Of a stretch of DNA of 6,107 bases, positions 1 to 5,832 are shown piece after piece. The first letter of the stretch is position 1; every line of letters starts with the position of its first letter. The notes under the pieces were generated by a model. It was given only the letters and a program-made list of their open reading frames with translations. It made no database searches and was not told where the DNA came from. The stretch is from NCBI GenBank assembly GCA_019695435.1, contig JACTVF010000152.1:1-6107 (forward strand). The letters are read 5' to 3'. Source of the stretch: Methanoregulaceae archaeon (GTDB lineage: Archaea > Halobacteriota > Methanomicrobia > Methanomicrobiales > Methanospirillaceae). The translations under genes and the position numbers were made by a program.

Positions 1-1177
1 CTTTGAAGACGCCGGGTTCGTCCGAGAACCCGCCGGCCATGGCAAGATCCGGCACCCTCATGCCTTTCTTCTCCAGTTTCTGACAGAACTCGTACGCGAG
101 CGACTGGAGGTAGAACGTCGGGATACCCCATTCGTTCATCATCGGCCACGGGCTCATGCCGGTCCCGCCGGGAGCGCCGTCAATGGTGAGGAGGTCGATC
201 TTTGCTTCGGAACAGTAACGCAGCGCCATCGCGAGCTCGACCATGGAGTAGGCGCCGGTCTTTAATGTGACGCGTTTGAACCCGATATCACGGAGCCGGT
301 CGATCTCTTCCAGGAATCCTTCCTTTGTGACAAAACCGAGGCGCGAGTGGCGCTCGAACTCCTTGATCGCACCCGCCTTGAATGCAGCCTGGTTCTCCTT
401 TAACGTTGGATCGGGAAGCACGATGTAGCCCCGCTTTTTGAGTTCGATGGCCCGTTCGAGCGAAGTGACTTTGATCTCGCCGCCGATGCATTTTGCACCC
501 TGGCCCCACTTGAGCTCGATAGTGTCCAGGTTGTGCTTACTTGAGACGTACTCCGCGGTTCCAAGCCGGGTGTCTTCGACATTCATCTGGACGAGAATTT
601 CCCCATAGCCCTCGTTGAATTTACGGTAGGTCACAATCCGCCGGTCCATCTCAGGAGACTCGGTGACCTTGCCCTTTGCGTCCCGCTTCAGCCCCGGGTC
701 AATACCGCAGACGTTCTCACCGCAGACGAGCGTGATGCCGGCAATGGCGGCACCGACTGCGAAGTGTTCCCAGTTGACCCGTGCGATCTCCGTGGATCCG
801 AGCGCCCCGGTAAAGATCGGGAGGCGCATCTTTACTTTCTTGTCCCAGCCATACTCGGTCCCGGTATCCACGGTTGAGAAGACCGCTGTATCCGGACCGG
901 CATCGGTACCTTCGGGCAGGCCTTTTGCGCCCACGGCGTATCCCTGGATATTGAGATGGGAATAGTCAATGGGATAGTTTTTGTCAGCTCCCGCGGTGAT
1001 CCCGCCAAACGGGCCGGGATAAAGAACTTCCCTGCCCCTGAATGACGAGAGCCAGATCTCACAGCTGCCTTTACATCCGTCCATGCACCGGGTACAGATG
1101 CCGGAACACGGAACGACGCTCCGCGACCGGTTGACGGTACCTGTTGCTTCATTTGCATTGGGTTGTCTCAGATTCAT
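1..1177 (-). CDS. FMN-binding glutamate synthase family protein (3' end outside window)
   Basis: Read on the minus strand, 392 codons are open from the ATG at 1177 to the window edge. The protein resembles the FMN-binding, GltB-like central domain of glutamate synthase in its stand-alone archaeal form, expected to be cytoplasmic. An N-terminal cysteine cluster (C24, C28, C31, C35, C39, in PCSGICTRCMDGCKGSCE) could hold an iron-sulfur cluster. Next come CGENVCGID (C152, C157), WGQGAK (224-229), LKTGAY (305-310) and DGAPGGTGMSPW (333-344); the last matches the DGxxGGTGxSP motif of the GltB FMN barrel. The family is known for 2-oxoglutarate plus ammonia or glutamine chemistry giving glutamate; the true donor and partner cannot be read here. 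The start is backed by AAGGAGTG five bases upstream. Roughly the last 100 residues should lie beyond position 1, judging from memory of the family's length. No glutaminase domain is visible. Confidence 0.9.
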   Translation of the reverse strand, partial: MNLRQPNANEATGTVNRSRSVVPCSGICTRCMDGCKGSCEIWLSSFRGREVLYPGPFGGITAGADKNYPIDYSHLNIQGYAVGAKGLPEGTDAGPDTAVFSTVDTGTEYGWDKKVKMRLPIFTGALGSTEIARVNWEHFAVGAAIAGITLVCGENVCGIDPGLKRDAKGKVTESPEMDRRIVTYRKFNEGYGEILVQMNVEDTRLGTAEYVSSKHNLDTIELKWGQGAKCIGGEIKVTSLERAIELKKRGYIVLPDPTLKENQAAFKAGAIKEFERHSRLGFVTKEGFLEEIDRLRDIGFKRVTLKTGAYSMVELAMALRYCSEAKIDLLTIDGAPGGTGMSPWPMMNEWGIPTFYLQSLAYEFCQKLEKKGMRVPDLAMAGGFSDEPGVFK

Positions 1178-1182
1178 GAATT

Positions 1183-1190
1183 CACTCCTT
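1183..1190 (-). promoter_or_regulatory. Ribosome binding site of the glutamate synthase gene
   Basis: On the minus strand AAGGAGTG lies five bases before the ATG at 1177. It matches the archaeal anti-Shine-Dalgarno complement apart from one G and decides the start codon. Confidence 0.75.
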
Positions 1191-1288
1191 ATGTATGAGA
1201 GTGGATGCTATCGTTGTGGATCGCGTGCGCCGGAGATGGCGCAAGAATAGTGACCCTGATACGGTTCGAGAATATTCCTCAAACTAAT

Positions 1289-1302
1289 GGAATTTCCTTA
1301 CC
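1289..1302. promoter_or_regulatory. Possible NrpR-type nitrogen operator (imperfect)
   Basis: GGAA at 1289-1292 and TACC at 1299-1302 are separated by six bases. Methanogen NrpR operators are known as GGAA-N6-TTCC in Methanococcus and, from memory, GGTA-N6-TACC in Methanosarcina; this site is a hybrid of the two. It lies just downstream of the candidate TATA box of a nitrogen-assimilation gene, where a repressor would act. A 14-base match with mixed half-sites can arise by chance. Confidence 0.25.
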
Positions 1303-1308
1303 TTTGCT

Positions 1309-1316
1309 TATAAAAG
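1309..1316 (-). promoter_or_regulatory. Candidate TATA box of the glutamate synthase gene
   Basis: The minus strand reads TTTTATAA inside CTTTTATAAG, in AT-rich DNA about 135 bases upstream of the ATG. A start site about 25 bases downstream would give a leader of roughly 110 bases. The box is nearly symmetric, so it could also work on the plus strand, but no plus gene follows. The upstream BRE is not distinctive. Confidence 0.4.
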
Positions 1317-1322
1317 ATTGTA

Positions 1323-1389
1323 TTTTGTTGTCAATTGTCATGTTTTTTGAACATTTTTGGTCAAATTTGAGAATTTTTGATCAGTTTTT
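1323..1389. other. Phased T-tracts, predicted curved DNA
   Basis: T-tracts end at 1326, 1336, 1348, 1358, 1368, 1378 and 1389, about one helical turn apart. Four of them are followed by G at 1349, 1359, 1369 and 1379, exactly 10 bp apart. The units include ATTTTTGGTCA (1353-1363) and ATTTTTGATCA (1373-1383), with the perfect palindrome TCAAATTTGA (1361-1370) between. Such phasing is the known signature of intrinsically bent DNA. It sits just upstream of the candidate glutamate synthase promoter. Confidence 0.6.
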
Positions 1390-1580
1390 CCTACAAAATT
1401 GTTAAAATGGGAAATAATTAAAAAAGGGTATGGTCCTTATTAAACCCCTAATATAAAATATGAACTTCGACGTAAAAACAGGATGAAAAATGTGACCCAA
1501 AACTGGTTGAAAAAAAGTACCTCAATTTTTGATTAAGTTGATCTTTGGTCTAGACAAGAATATTCAGTTCTATCGCAATG

Positions 1581-1628
1581 CTGGGGGGCACCACAACGGC
1601 GGGGGCGAGCCGCTGGCGAAGCCCCCAG
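1581..1628 (+). ncRNA. GC-rich hairpin island, candidate small RNA or its terminator stem
   Basis: In otherwise AT-rich DNA this 48-base block folds in two ways. CTGGGGG (1581-1587) can pair with CCCCCAG (1622-1628). Alternatively GGGGGC (1601-1606) pairs perfectly with GCCCCC (1621-1626), enclosing a short GCC/GGC stem with a GCT loop and a GA opposite GAA internal loop. On the plus strand a T5 run follows at 1648-1652, and a TATA-like ATATAAAA lies about 130 bases upstream at 1451-1458. A plus-strand transcript from about 1480 to 1652 would fit these signals. No known RNA family is recognised, and a decayed mobile-element end is an alternative. Confidence 0.3.
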
Positions 1629-1700
1629 GAGTGTCCAGACAAACTCGTTTTTAAAAAATATTACAGGTAAAATTGGTGGTTAGAATGGGACTATACTCTT

Positions 1701-1734
1701 AAAAAATAGCCCGGGATCTATTATAAGCTATCCC
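1701..1734 (-). terminator. Hairpin plus U-tract terminator after the acyltransferase gene
   Basis: On the minus strand GGGAT (1734-1730) pairs with ATCCC (1717-1713) over a 12-base loop, followed by GGGCTA and six Ts (1706-1701). It lies 23 bases after the TAG stop at 1757-1759. An outer inverted repeat, GGACTAT/ATAGTCC (1736-1742 with 1688-1694), frames the whole structure. The stem is short, but the T6 run suits archaeal termination. Confidence 0.5.
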
Positions 1735-1756
1735 AATAGTCCGGTTATTCCCTGTA

Positions 1757-2497
1757 CTATATGACTGGCGCGCCCGTCATCAGGTACAGCACAAGAAGGA
1801 TCACCGGCTGGTGCACCAGGTAGATTACGAGCGAGTGCCGGCCAAGGAATGTGAGCGGTCCGATCGTCCGTGCGGGGAGTTCCGGGAGCGCCCACTGCCG
1901 CTCTCCTCCCGGATAGGCAAATTCCCCGGCTGCCATCCCAATCAGCACGAGGCCCATCCACGGGAAGACTGGTGTGTAATCAACACTCTGGAACGTGAGC
2001 GGGTGAATGCCAAAGACCAGAAGCCCCATCGGGCCGGGGATGGGTGCAAGGATCCACCCAAGGGCAATGAAGACGATCCCGATCGCCGCGTTCCAGGTGC
2101 GGAACCGGAAGAAGAGCGGCGAGAGCATGACCGCGACCCCAATCAGGTGGAGGATACCGAAGATGACAAACCCTTCCTTCAGGTACCACCAGGTCGCGAC
2201 CGTCACAAGAAGCCCGCAGCAGAAGATCCCGGCGCCCCGCAGCAGGAATTTTTTTACGAGCGCCGGCCCGTGAAGGTTTGAAACCGCACGGGCGTGGCTG
2301 ATCGCAAGCGATACGCCCACGACGAGCAGGAAGAGCGAGGCTGTCGCATACGCAAAATACCGCCAGAATCCATCAGAAACATCGATCGGCATGATCCGGA
2401 AAAAGGCCAGATCAAAGAGAGTATGAAAAATAATCATCATCACGATGGCGATACCCCGGAGAAGATCGACCTCGGGATACCGTGCCGTGCCGCTCAT
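1757..2497 (-). CDS. DUF1624/HGSNAT-like membrane acyltransferase
   Basis: A 246-residue polytopic membrane protein of the DUF1624 (heparan-alpha-glucosaminide N-acetyltransferase catalytic-like) family, common in archaea at about this length. About seven hydrophobic segments are visible, near residues 12-34, 46-67, 85-105, 110-128, 136-153, 178-193 and 220-240. The family's opening motif EVDLLRG is at 9-15, FHTLFDL at 24-30 (H25 is a candidate functional histidine), and the C-terminal GRHSLVIYLVHQP at 219-231 is of a kind shared with related membrane acyltransferases. By analogy it would move an acyl group across the membrane onto a sugar or lipid; acceptor and donor cannot be deduced. The ATG at 2497 places the DLLRG motif where the family has it. 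The upstream GGGGAAGAG is a poor, distant ribosome site, so a short leader or alternative initiation is possible. The neighbours are the TnpB remnant upstream and a terminator downstream, so it is probably transcribed alone. Confidence 0.85.
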   Translation of the reverse strand: MSGTARYPEVDLLRGIAIVMMIIFHTLFDLAFFRIMPIDVSDGFWRYFAYATASLFLLVVGVSLAISHARAVSNLHGPALVKKFLLRGAGIFCCGLLVTVATWWYLKEGFVIFGILHLIGVAVMLSPLFFRFRTWNAAIGIVFIALGWILAPIPGPMGLLVFGIHPLTFQSVDYTPVFPWMGLVLIGMAAGEFAYPGGERQWALPELPARTIGPLTFLGRHSLVIYLVHQPVILLVLYLMTGAPVI

Positions 2498-2552
2498 GGG
2501 TACTGGTACACTCTTCCCCGGACTCTGATATGTGTTTCCGAGATACTCCCAC

Positions 2553-2560
2553 AGATAAAG
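2553..2560 (-). promoter_or_regulatory. Weak candidate TATA box of the acyltransferase gene
   Basis: CTTTATCT on the minus strand begins directly after the TAG of the TnpB remnant (2563-2561). A start about 25 bases downstream would give a leader of about 33 bases. The match to the archaeal consensus is only moderate. Confidence 0.3.
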
Positions 2561-2921
2561 CTAAATTGCGGGGGGTTTTAACGTTACGGATTCCAGCATT
2601 GCGTTGCGGGGTTCCCATGCTTCCGTCGTACACCTCTCTTTCTGCGTATGATGAATCATGCTTTTCAGATGGAGTGAAATATTGAATGCCGCATTCATGT
2701 CTGCATGATCAACGTGTCCACATGTCGGGCACTTGAAATCATTTCCCTTCCGTTAATTCCGTGTACCGCATCTAAAAGAATCCTTGCGATATATAGGCGG
2801 GGTCAAAATGGAGGACAGGGACACCAGGCTGTTTAGCCATATATTTTTCAAATATCTGCAATTGATAGAATGACAAACTGTGCAAAGTACGCTTGAAAGA
2901 AAAGATGTTGTTTCCTTGTCT
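2561..2921 (-). pseudogene. tnpB: Decayed C-terminal remnant of TnpB (IS200/IS605-type element)
   Basis: Two minus-strand frames together spell the end of a TnpB RNA-guided nuclease. From about 2921 to 2784 one frame gives KRTLHSLSFYQLQ, then FEKYMAKQPGVPVLHFDPAY and ISQ, matching the TnpB segment before its zinc finger. A frameshift near 2783-2786 moves to the frame that ends at TAG 2563-2561: FRCGTRN, an in-frame TAA (2755-2753), then [18 protein letters not shown] and MNAAFNIS. The second zinc-finger pair (CPTC) and the RuvC-III aspartate of HADMNAAFN (GAC at 2701-2699) are kept. In the first pair only one cysteine remains; the other position reads Ser. The tail to TAG resembles TnpB tails. 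The N-terminal two thirds, TnpA and the element ends are not visible. It cannot make an active nuclease. The fragment lies between the NHL gene terminator and the acyltransferase gene. Confidence 0.85.
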
Positions 2922-2949
2922 TTGAGAATGCTTTTTGGATGCTCAAAGA
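2919..2949 (-). terminator. Hairpin after the NHL-repeat gene
   Basis: A perfect 8-bp stem, TCTTTGAG/CTCAAAGA (2919-2926 with 2942-2949), encloses a 15-base loop that can partly pair further. It begins six bases beyond the stop codon (2958-2956) of the NHL gene. The following minus-strand sequence contains short T runs (CTTTTCTTTC) rather than a clean U-tract. Confidence 0.45.
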
Positions 2950-2955
2950 AAAGTG

Positions 2956-5271
2956 TTATCGGTTGTCCCTGTCAGTGTCGTACGTTCTCGTGTTACCGCT
3001 CAACTGTTGAAGAGTGTTCAGGTACCAGATCCCGTTGGATTGACGGAATACGCCAATATCTGTTTTCCCGTCACCGTTCCAGTTCCCAACTACAGGAATG
3101 TCCCCATTCGTGCCAAAATGTATCTGACTATTGACCTTCCCGTTGAAGTTATAATAGTTAAGATACCAGGTCCCGTTGGATGGACGGAATACTCCGATAT
3201 CCGTTTTCCCGTCACCATTCCAGTCCCCGACAACGGGGATATCTCCGGCAATACCGAACTTTACCTGTTTGCTGAACGTACCGTCATTGTTGTAATCCAG
3301 GTACCATGTCCCGTTAGAAGGACGGAATACACCGAGTTCAGTGATCCCGTCACCGTTCCAGTTCCCGACCACAGGGATATCGCCGGCAATGCCGAATTGT
3401 ACCTGTTTGCCGGCTGTTACACTGCCGCATACGCTGGGCATGGAAATCGATTGGATCCGGTTATTTTCGGTATCTGCGACATAGATATTTCCATTGGTAT
3501 CGACTGCTATGCCATCAGGCCAGTTGAACTGGTCGTTTGCAGGACCATAGGATCCCACCTGTGTTACGTACGTCCCTGATGACGTAAACTCCTGAATACG
3601 GGAATTACCGGAATCAACGACATAAATATTTCCAGAGTTATCAATTGCTATACCCAGGGGGAAATAGAGTTGTCCGTTACCAGCACCTAATCCACCCCAC
3701 TGTGTTACGAATGTTCCGTTAGAGGTGAACTCCTGGATAAGGTTATTGCCGGTATCAACGACATAGATATTACCGTTTGCGTTCACCCCATTCGCGTTTA
3801 CCGCTATGTCATCAGGGAAATTGAACTGTCCGTTTCCAAAACCATAGGAACCCCACTGTGTCATGTATGTTCCTGCAGATGTAAACTCCTGGATCCGGTT
3901 ATTTCCCTTGTCAGCGATATAGATATTTTCCGCGGCATCTACCGAAATGCCGTGTGGGGTACTAAACTGTCCATTATCTGTACCAGAGGATCCCCACTGT
4001 GTTACGAACGTTCCGGAAGAGGTGAACTCCTGGATTCGGTTATTGCCTGAGTCAACGACATAAACATTTCCCGCGGTATTTACTGCAATTCCCTCGGGGG
4101 TGTTGAACTGTCCGTTTCCAGAACCATAGGAACCCCATTGTGTCACATACGTTCCGGAAGAGGTGAACTCCTGGATTCGGTTATTCAGGGAATCTGCGAC
4201 ATAGATATAGCCATGCGCGTTCACCGCCGTGCCAAACGGCCACTCGAACTGGCTGTCGCCATTCCCGCCGGATCCCCACTGTGTCACATATGTTCCTGTA
4301 GATGTAAACTTCTGGATCCGGCTGTTACCAAAATCAGCGACATAGATATTTCCCGTTTTATCCGCCGCTGTACCCATGGGTGAAGTGAACTGTCCGTTGC
4401 CAGTACCAGAGGATCCCCACTGTGTCACGAACGTTCCTGAAGTGGTGAACTCCTGAATCAGGTTATTGCCGGCATCAGCGACGTAGATATTTCCAGAGTT
4501 AGATACCGCTATGCCTTGTGGATAGTTGAACTGACCGTTGCCAGATCCAGAGGCTCCCCACTGCGTCACGAACGTTCCTGAAGAGGTGAACTTCTGGATC
4601 AGGTTATTGCCGGCATCAGCGACATAGATATTTCCCGCGGCATCTACCGCAATTCCGACAGGGCCGTTGAACTGGCCGTTGCCAGTACCATAAGACCCCC
4701 ACTGCCTCACAAATGCACCGGATGACTTAAACACTTGGATTCGGTTATTGCCGGAATCAACGATATAGACATAACCGCTCGCGTCTACCACTATGCCGGC
4801 GGGATTCGAGAACTGTCCATTGCCAGATCCAGAGGCTCCCCATTTTGATACATATGCTCCCGACGAACTAAATTTCCAGACACTGTTGTTATAACTGTCA
4901 GTTGCATAGGTGGAACCAGAACTATCCACCGCAACATAATTGGGAATCGCACCGACAGAGGAGGGCACCGCCCACTGGAATGCAGGAGTACCCTGTTGTC
5001 CATTGCATCCGCTCACTCCGGTGCTCTGTCCGTTCGTTTGTTTACCGGTTCCTGAGCTCGGGTGCCAATGGTAGAACCAATACCGGGGATAGAGTGGAGA
5101 GTTAACTGGTCCTCCCGGTGAAGATTGTGATGGGGCTTGTATCTTGAGGGTTGCAGTCGAATCTTTCACGTTCGTATCAGCATATGCAGGTGAACAAACA
5201 CCAACCACAATGATAAAAATACAAAGGATAAATATGGTTCTGTTAGACAATTTCCAGAATGGTTTGATCAT
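2956..5271 (-). CDS. Secreted NHL-repeat protein with C-terminal FG-GAP/VCBS-like repeats
   Basis: A 771-residue extracellular protein. Residues 1-31 form a Sec signal peptide (basic start, hydrophobic IFILCIFIIVVGVC, cleavage near SPAYA|DT). A Ser/Gly/Pro-rich stretch follows (32-100), then a degenerate NHL unit (101-144) and ten regular NHL units (145 to about 618), mostly 47 residues, with core GNGQF..P.GIAVD..GNIYVAD.GNN.IQ.F.SSGT. Three FG-GAP/VCBS-like repeats of 46-47 residues close it (624 to about 762), with GIAGDIPVVG, a WNGDGKTDIGVFR loop that probably binds calcium, and SNGTWYLNY. NHL units are known to build beta-propellers, often six-bladed, used for protein or ligand binding; eleven units suggest two propellers or one unusual one. 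No sorting motif or membrane anchor is seen, so the protein is probably released or held at the S-layer. The start is supported by GGTGAG nine bases upstream. GC content is visibly lower than in the acyltransferase gene. Exact function is unknown. Confidence 0.9.
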   Translation of the reverse strand: MIKPFWKLSNRTIFILCIFIIVVGVCSPAYADTNVKDSTATLKIQAPSQSSPGGPVNSPLYPRYWFYHWHPSSGTGKQTNGQSTGVSGCNGQQGTPAFQWAVPSSVGAIPNYVAVDSSGSTYATDSYNNSVWKFSSSGAYVSKWGASGSGNGQFSNPAGIVVDASGYVYIVDSGNNRIQVFKSSGAFVRQWGSYGTGNGQFNGPVGIAVDAAGNIYVADAGNNLIQKFTSSGTFVTQWGASGSGNGQFNYPQGIAVSNSGNIYVADAGNNLIQEFTTSGTFVTQWGSSGTGNGQFTSPMGTAADKTGNIYVADFGNSRIQKFTSTGTYVTQWGSGGNGDSQFEWPFGTAVNAHGYIYVADSLNNRIQEFTSSGTYVTQWGSYGSGNGQFNTPEGIAVNTAGNVYVVDSGNNRIQEFTSSGTFVTQWGSSGTDNGQFSTPHGISVDAAENIYIADKGNNRIQEFTSAGTYMTQWGSYGFGNGQFNFPDDIAVNANGVNANGNIYVVDTGNNLIQEFTSNGTFVTQWGGLGAGNGQLYFPLGIAIDNSGNIYVVDSGNSRIQEFTSSGTYVTQVGSYGPANDQFNWPDGIAVDTNGNIYVADTENNRIQSISMPSVCGSVTAGKQVQFGIAGDIPVVGNWNGDGITELGVFRPSNGTWYLDYNNDGTFSKQVKFGIAGDIPVVGDWNGDGKTDIGVFRPSNGTWYLNYYNFNGKVNSQIHFGTNGDIPVVGNWNGDGKTDIGVFRQSNGIWYLNTLQQLSGNTRTYDTDRDNR
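2986..3402 (-). repeat. Three tandem FG-GAP/VCBS-like coding repeats (138-141 bp)
   Basis: Residues 624-669, 670-716 and 717 to about 762 of the NHL protein. The first two share GIAGDIPVVG and VFRPSNGTWYL exactly, which points to recent duplication or gene conversion. The third has diverged (GTNGDIPVVG, VFRQSNGIWYL) and runs into a polar tail. Confidence 0.85.
3418..4839 (-). repeat. Ten tandem 141-bp NHL coding repeats
   Basis: The plus-strand CCCCA(C/T)TG mark for Trp-Gly recurs at 3695, 3851, 3992 and 4133, that is at intervals of 156, 141 and 141 bp. The 156-bp interval holds a 15-bp in-frame duplication coding VNANG twice (3772-3786 and 3787-3801), whose two copies differ only at third codon positions. 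The repeats vary mainly at the loop positions around the QF and GI motifs. Confidence 0.9.
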
Positions 5272-5280
5272 AGTTTCTCA

Positions 5281-5286
5281 CTCACC
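5281..5286 (-). promoter_or_regulatory. Ribosome binding site of the NHL-repeat gene
   Basis: GGTGAG on the minus strand, nine bases before the ATG at 5271. It matches the 3' part of the archaeal Shine-Dalgarno sequence and supports this start ahead of the signal peptide. Confidence 0.6.
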
Positions 5287-5334
5287 GATGTAATTTGTCT
5301 GTTATTTCTCTTGGAACTAAAAGAATTTTGCTTT

Positions 5335-5342
5335 TTTATAAA
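5335..5342 (-). promoter_or_regulatory. Candidate TATA box of the NHL-repeat gene
   Basis: The palindromic TTTATAAA reads on the minus strand as GGTTTATAAAAAAGC. A start about 25 bases downstream, near 5310, gives a leader of about 40 bases. Position and sequence both suit an archaeal promoter. Confidence 0.5.
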
Positions 5343-5493
5343 CCGCTCAGATATTTCGATAAGATTTTCTCATCACCCTGCAGACCCGGGATACTCCTCC
5401 GATTTCTCTTTGGCAGGGTTTATGACGGGAGGTTCTCGCTTCGAGACTTCTTTGAACCGCACTTATTTCTACTCCGCAAGGCATTACACTATG

Positions 5494-5501
5494 TATAAAT
5501 A
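5494..5501 (+). promoter_or_regulatory. Candidate TATA box for the right-hand secreted protein
   Basis: TATAAATA within ATGTATAAATAGC is a good archaeal TATA match, but it sits about 330 bases before the ATG at 5833. It implies a long leader or an unrecognised small gene between. TATTATAC at 5539-5546 is an alternative. Confidence 0.3.
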
Positions 5502-5822
5502 GCATTCGCTTGAATTTTATTAGTAAAAATTTTTGACATATTATACATACTGTTGTCCAATTTACCGTCGAATTTTTATTGCGGTGGGCGGGGTGCATCC
5601 TGAAAAAAGAGGTTCAATATCATGAAACCCGGCTTCCGGTACTAGAGGAGCATGGGGCAACGTCTTCGACCTCTTCAGCACACCAACACGATCACCAGCA
5701 AACATTGCGGAAATTCCTTGGTGAGCACCCGACGAACTCCGAAGAGGTCTTCTCATGCAAAGATCTTCTTTATGCGGCGACCGATCTCTGTGGAGTTGCC
5801 GGTAGCGGAACAGCTGTCCGAA

Positions 5823-5827
5823 GGGAG
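5823..5827 (+). promoter_or_regulatory. Ribosome binding site of the glycine-rich secreted protein
   Basis: GGGAG lies five bases before the ATG at 5833, a normal spacing, and supports this start. Confidence 0.5.
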
Positions 5828-5832
5828 CGACG

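Larger units (their letters stand above)
1178..1756. other. AT-rich spacer between the glutamate synthase start and the acyltransferase stop
   Basis: No convincing protein gene lies in these 579 bases. Apart from the promoter-side elements listed separately, the spacer holds a TATA-like ATATAAAA at 1451-1458 (plus), a GC-rich hairpin island at 1581-1628 followed by five Ts at 1648-1652, and a terminator at 1701-1734 (minus). TCTAGACAA near 1549 recurs as TCCAGACAA near 1636. GTGACCCAAAACTGG near 1494 has the look of an insertion-sequence end, but no second end or transposase is seen. Confidence 0.6.
5272..5832. other. Divergent spacer between the two secreted-protein genes
   Basis: These 561 bases lie between divergent starts. 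The left part carries the NHL gene promoter. TATAAATA at 5494-5501 and TATTATAC at 5539-5546 could serve plus-strand transcription, which would give a leader of 260-310 bases for the gene at 5833. Small inverted repeats occur at 5434-5446 (TCTCG/CGAGA) and 5431-5458 (GGTTC/GAACC). An open frame from TTG 5579 to TGA 5836 overlaps the next start as ATGA, but it matches no family I recognise and lacks a ribosome site. Confidence 0.5.

Noticed and set aside
1205..1405. 66-codon plus-strand open frame in the spacer
   Set aside because: It spans the promoter and phased T-tracts, has no ribosome site, and its C-terminal half is phenylalanine/leucine-rich only because of the T-tracts.
1490..1645. Possible insertion-sequence ends (GTGACCCAAAACTGG; TCTAGACAA and TCCAGACAA)
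   Set aside because: The repeats are direct rather than inverted, no transposase fragment is seen between them, and no target duplication could be found.
1811..2281. 156-codon plus-strand open frame
   Set aside because: It is antisense to the membrane acyltransferase; its product is highly charged and low in hydrophobic residues, a usual shadow of a GC-rich membrane protein gene.
2935..3579. 214-codon plus-strand open frame
   Set aside because: It runs antisense to the FG-GAP and last NHL repeats; its product is a periodic mirror of those repeats (recurring VTVPVPD) with no family match.
3418..4839. CRISPR-like regular repeats
   Set aside because: The 141-bp period is in frame and encodes NHL repeats; there are no short identical repeats with unique spacers.
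5622..5645. Seven-codon frame (MKPGFRY) preceded by AGAGGT
   Set aside because: Too short to support; the sequence is not regulatory in any recognised way and probably occurs by chance.
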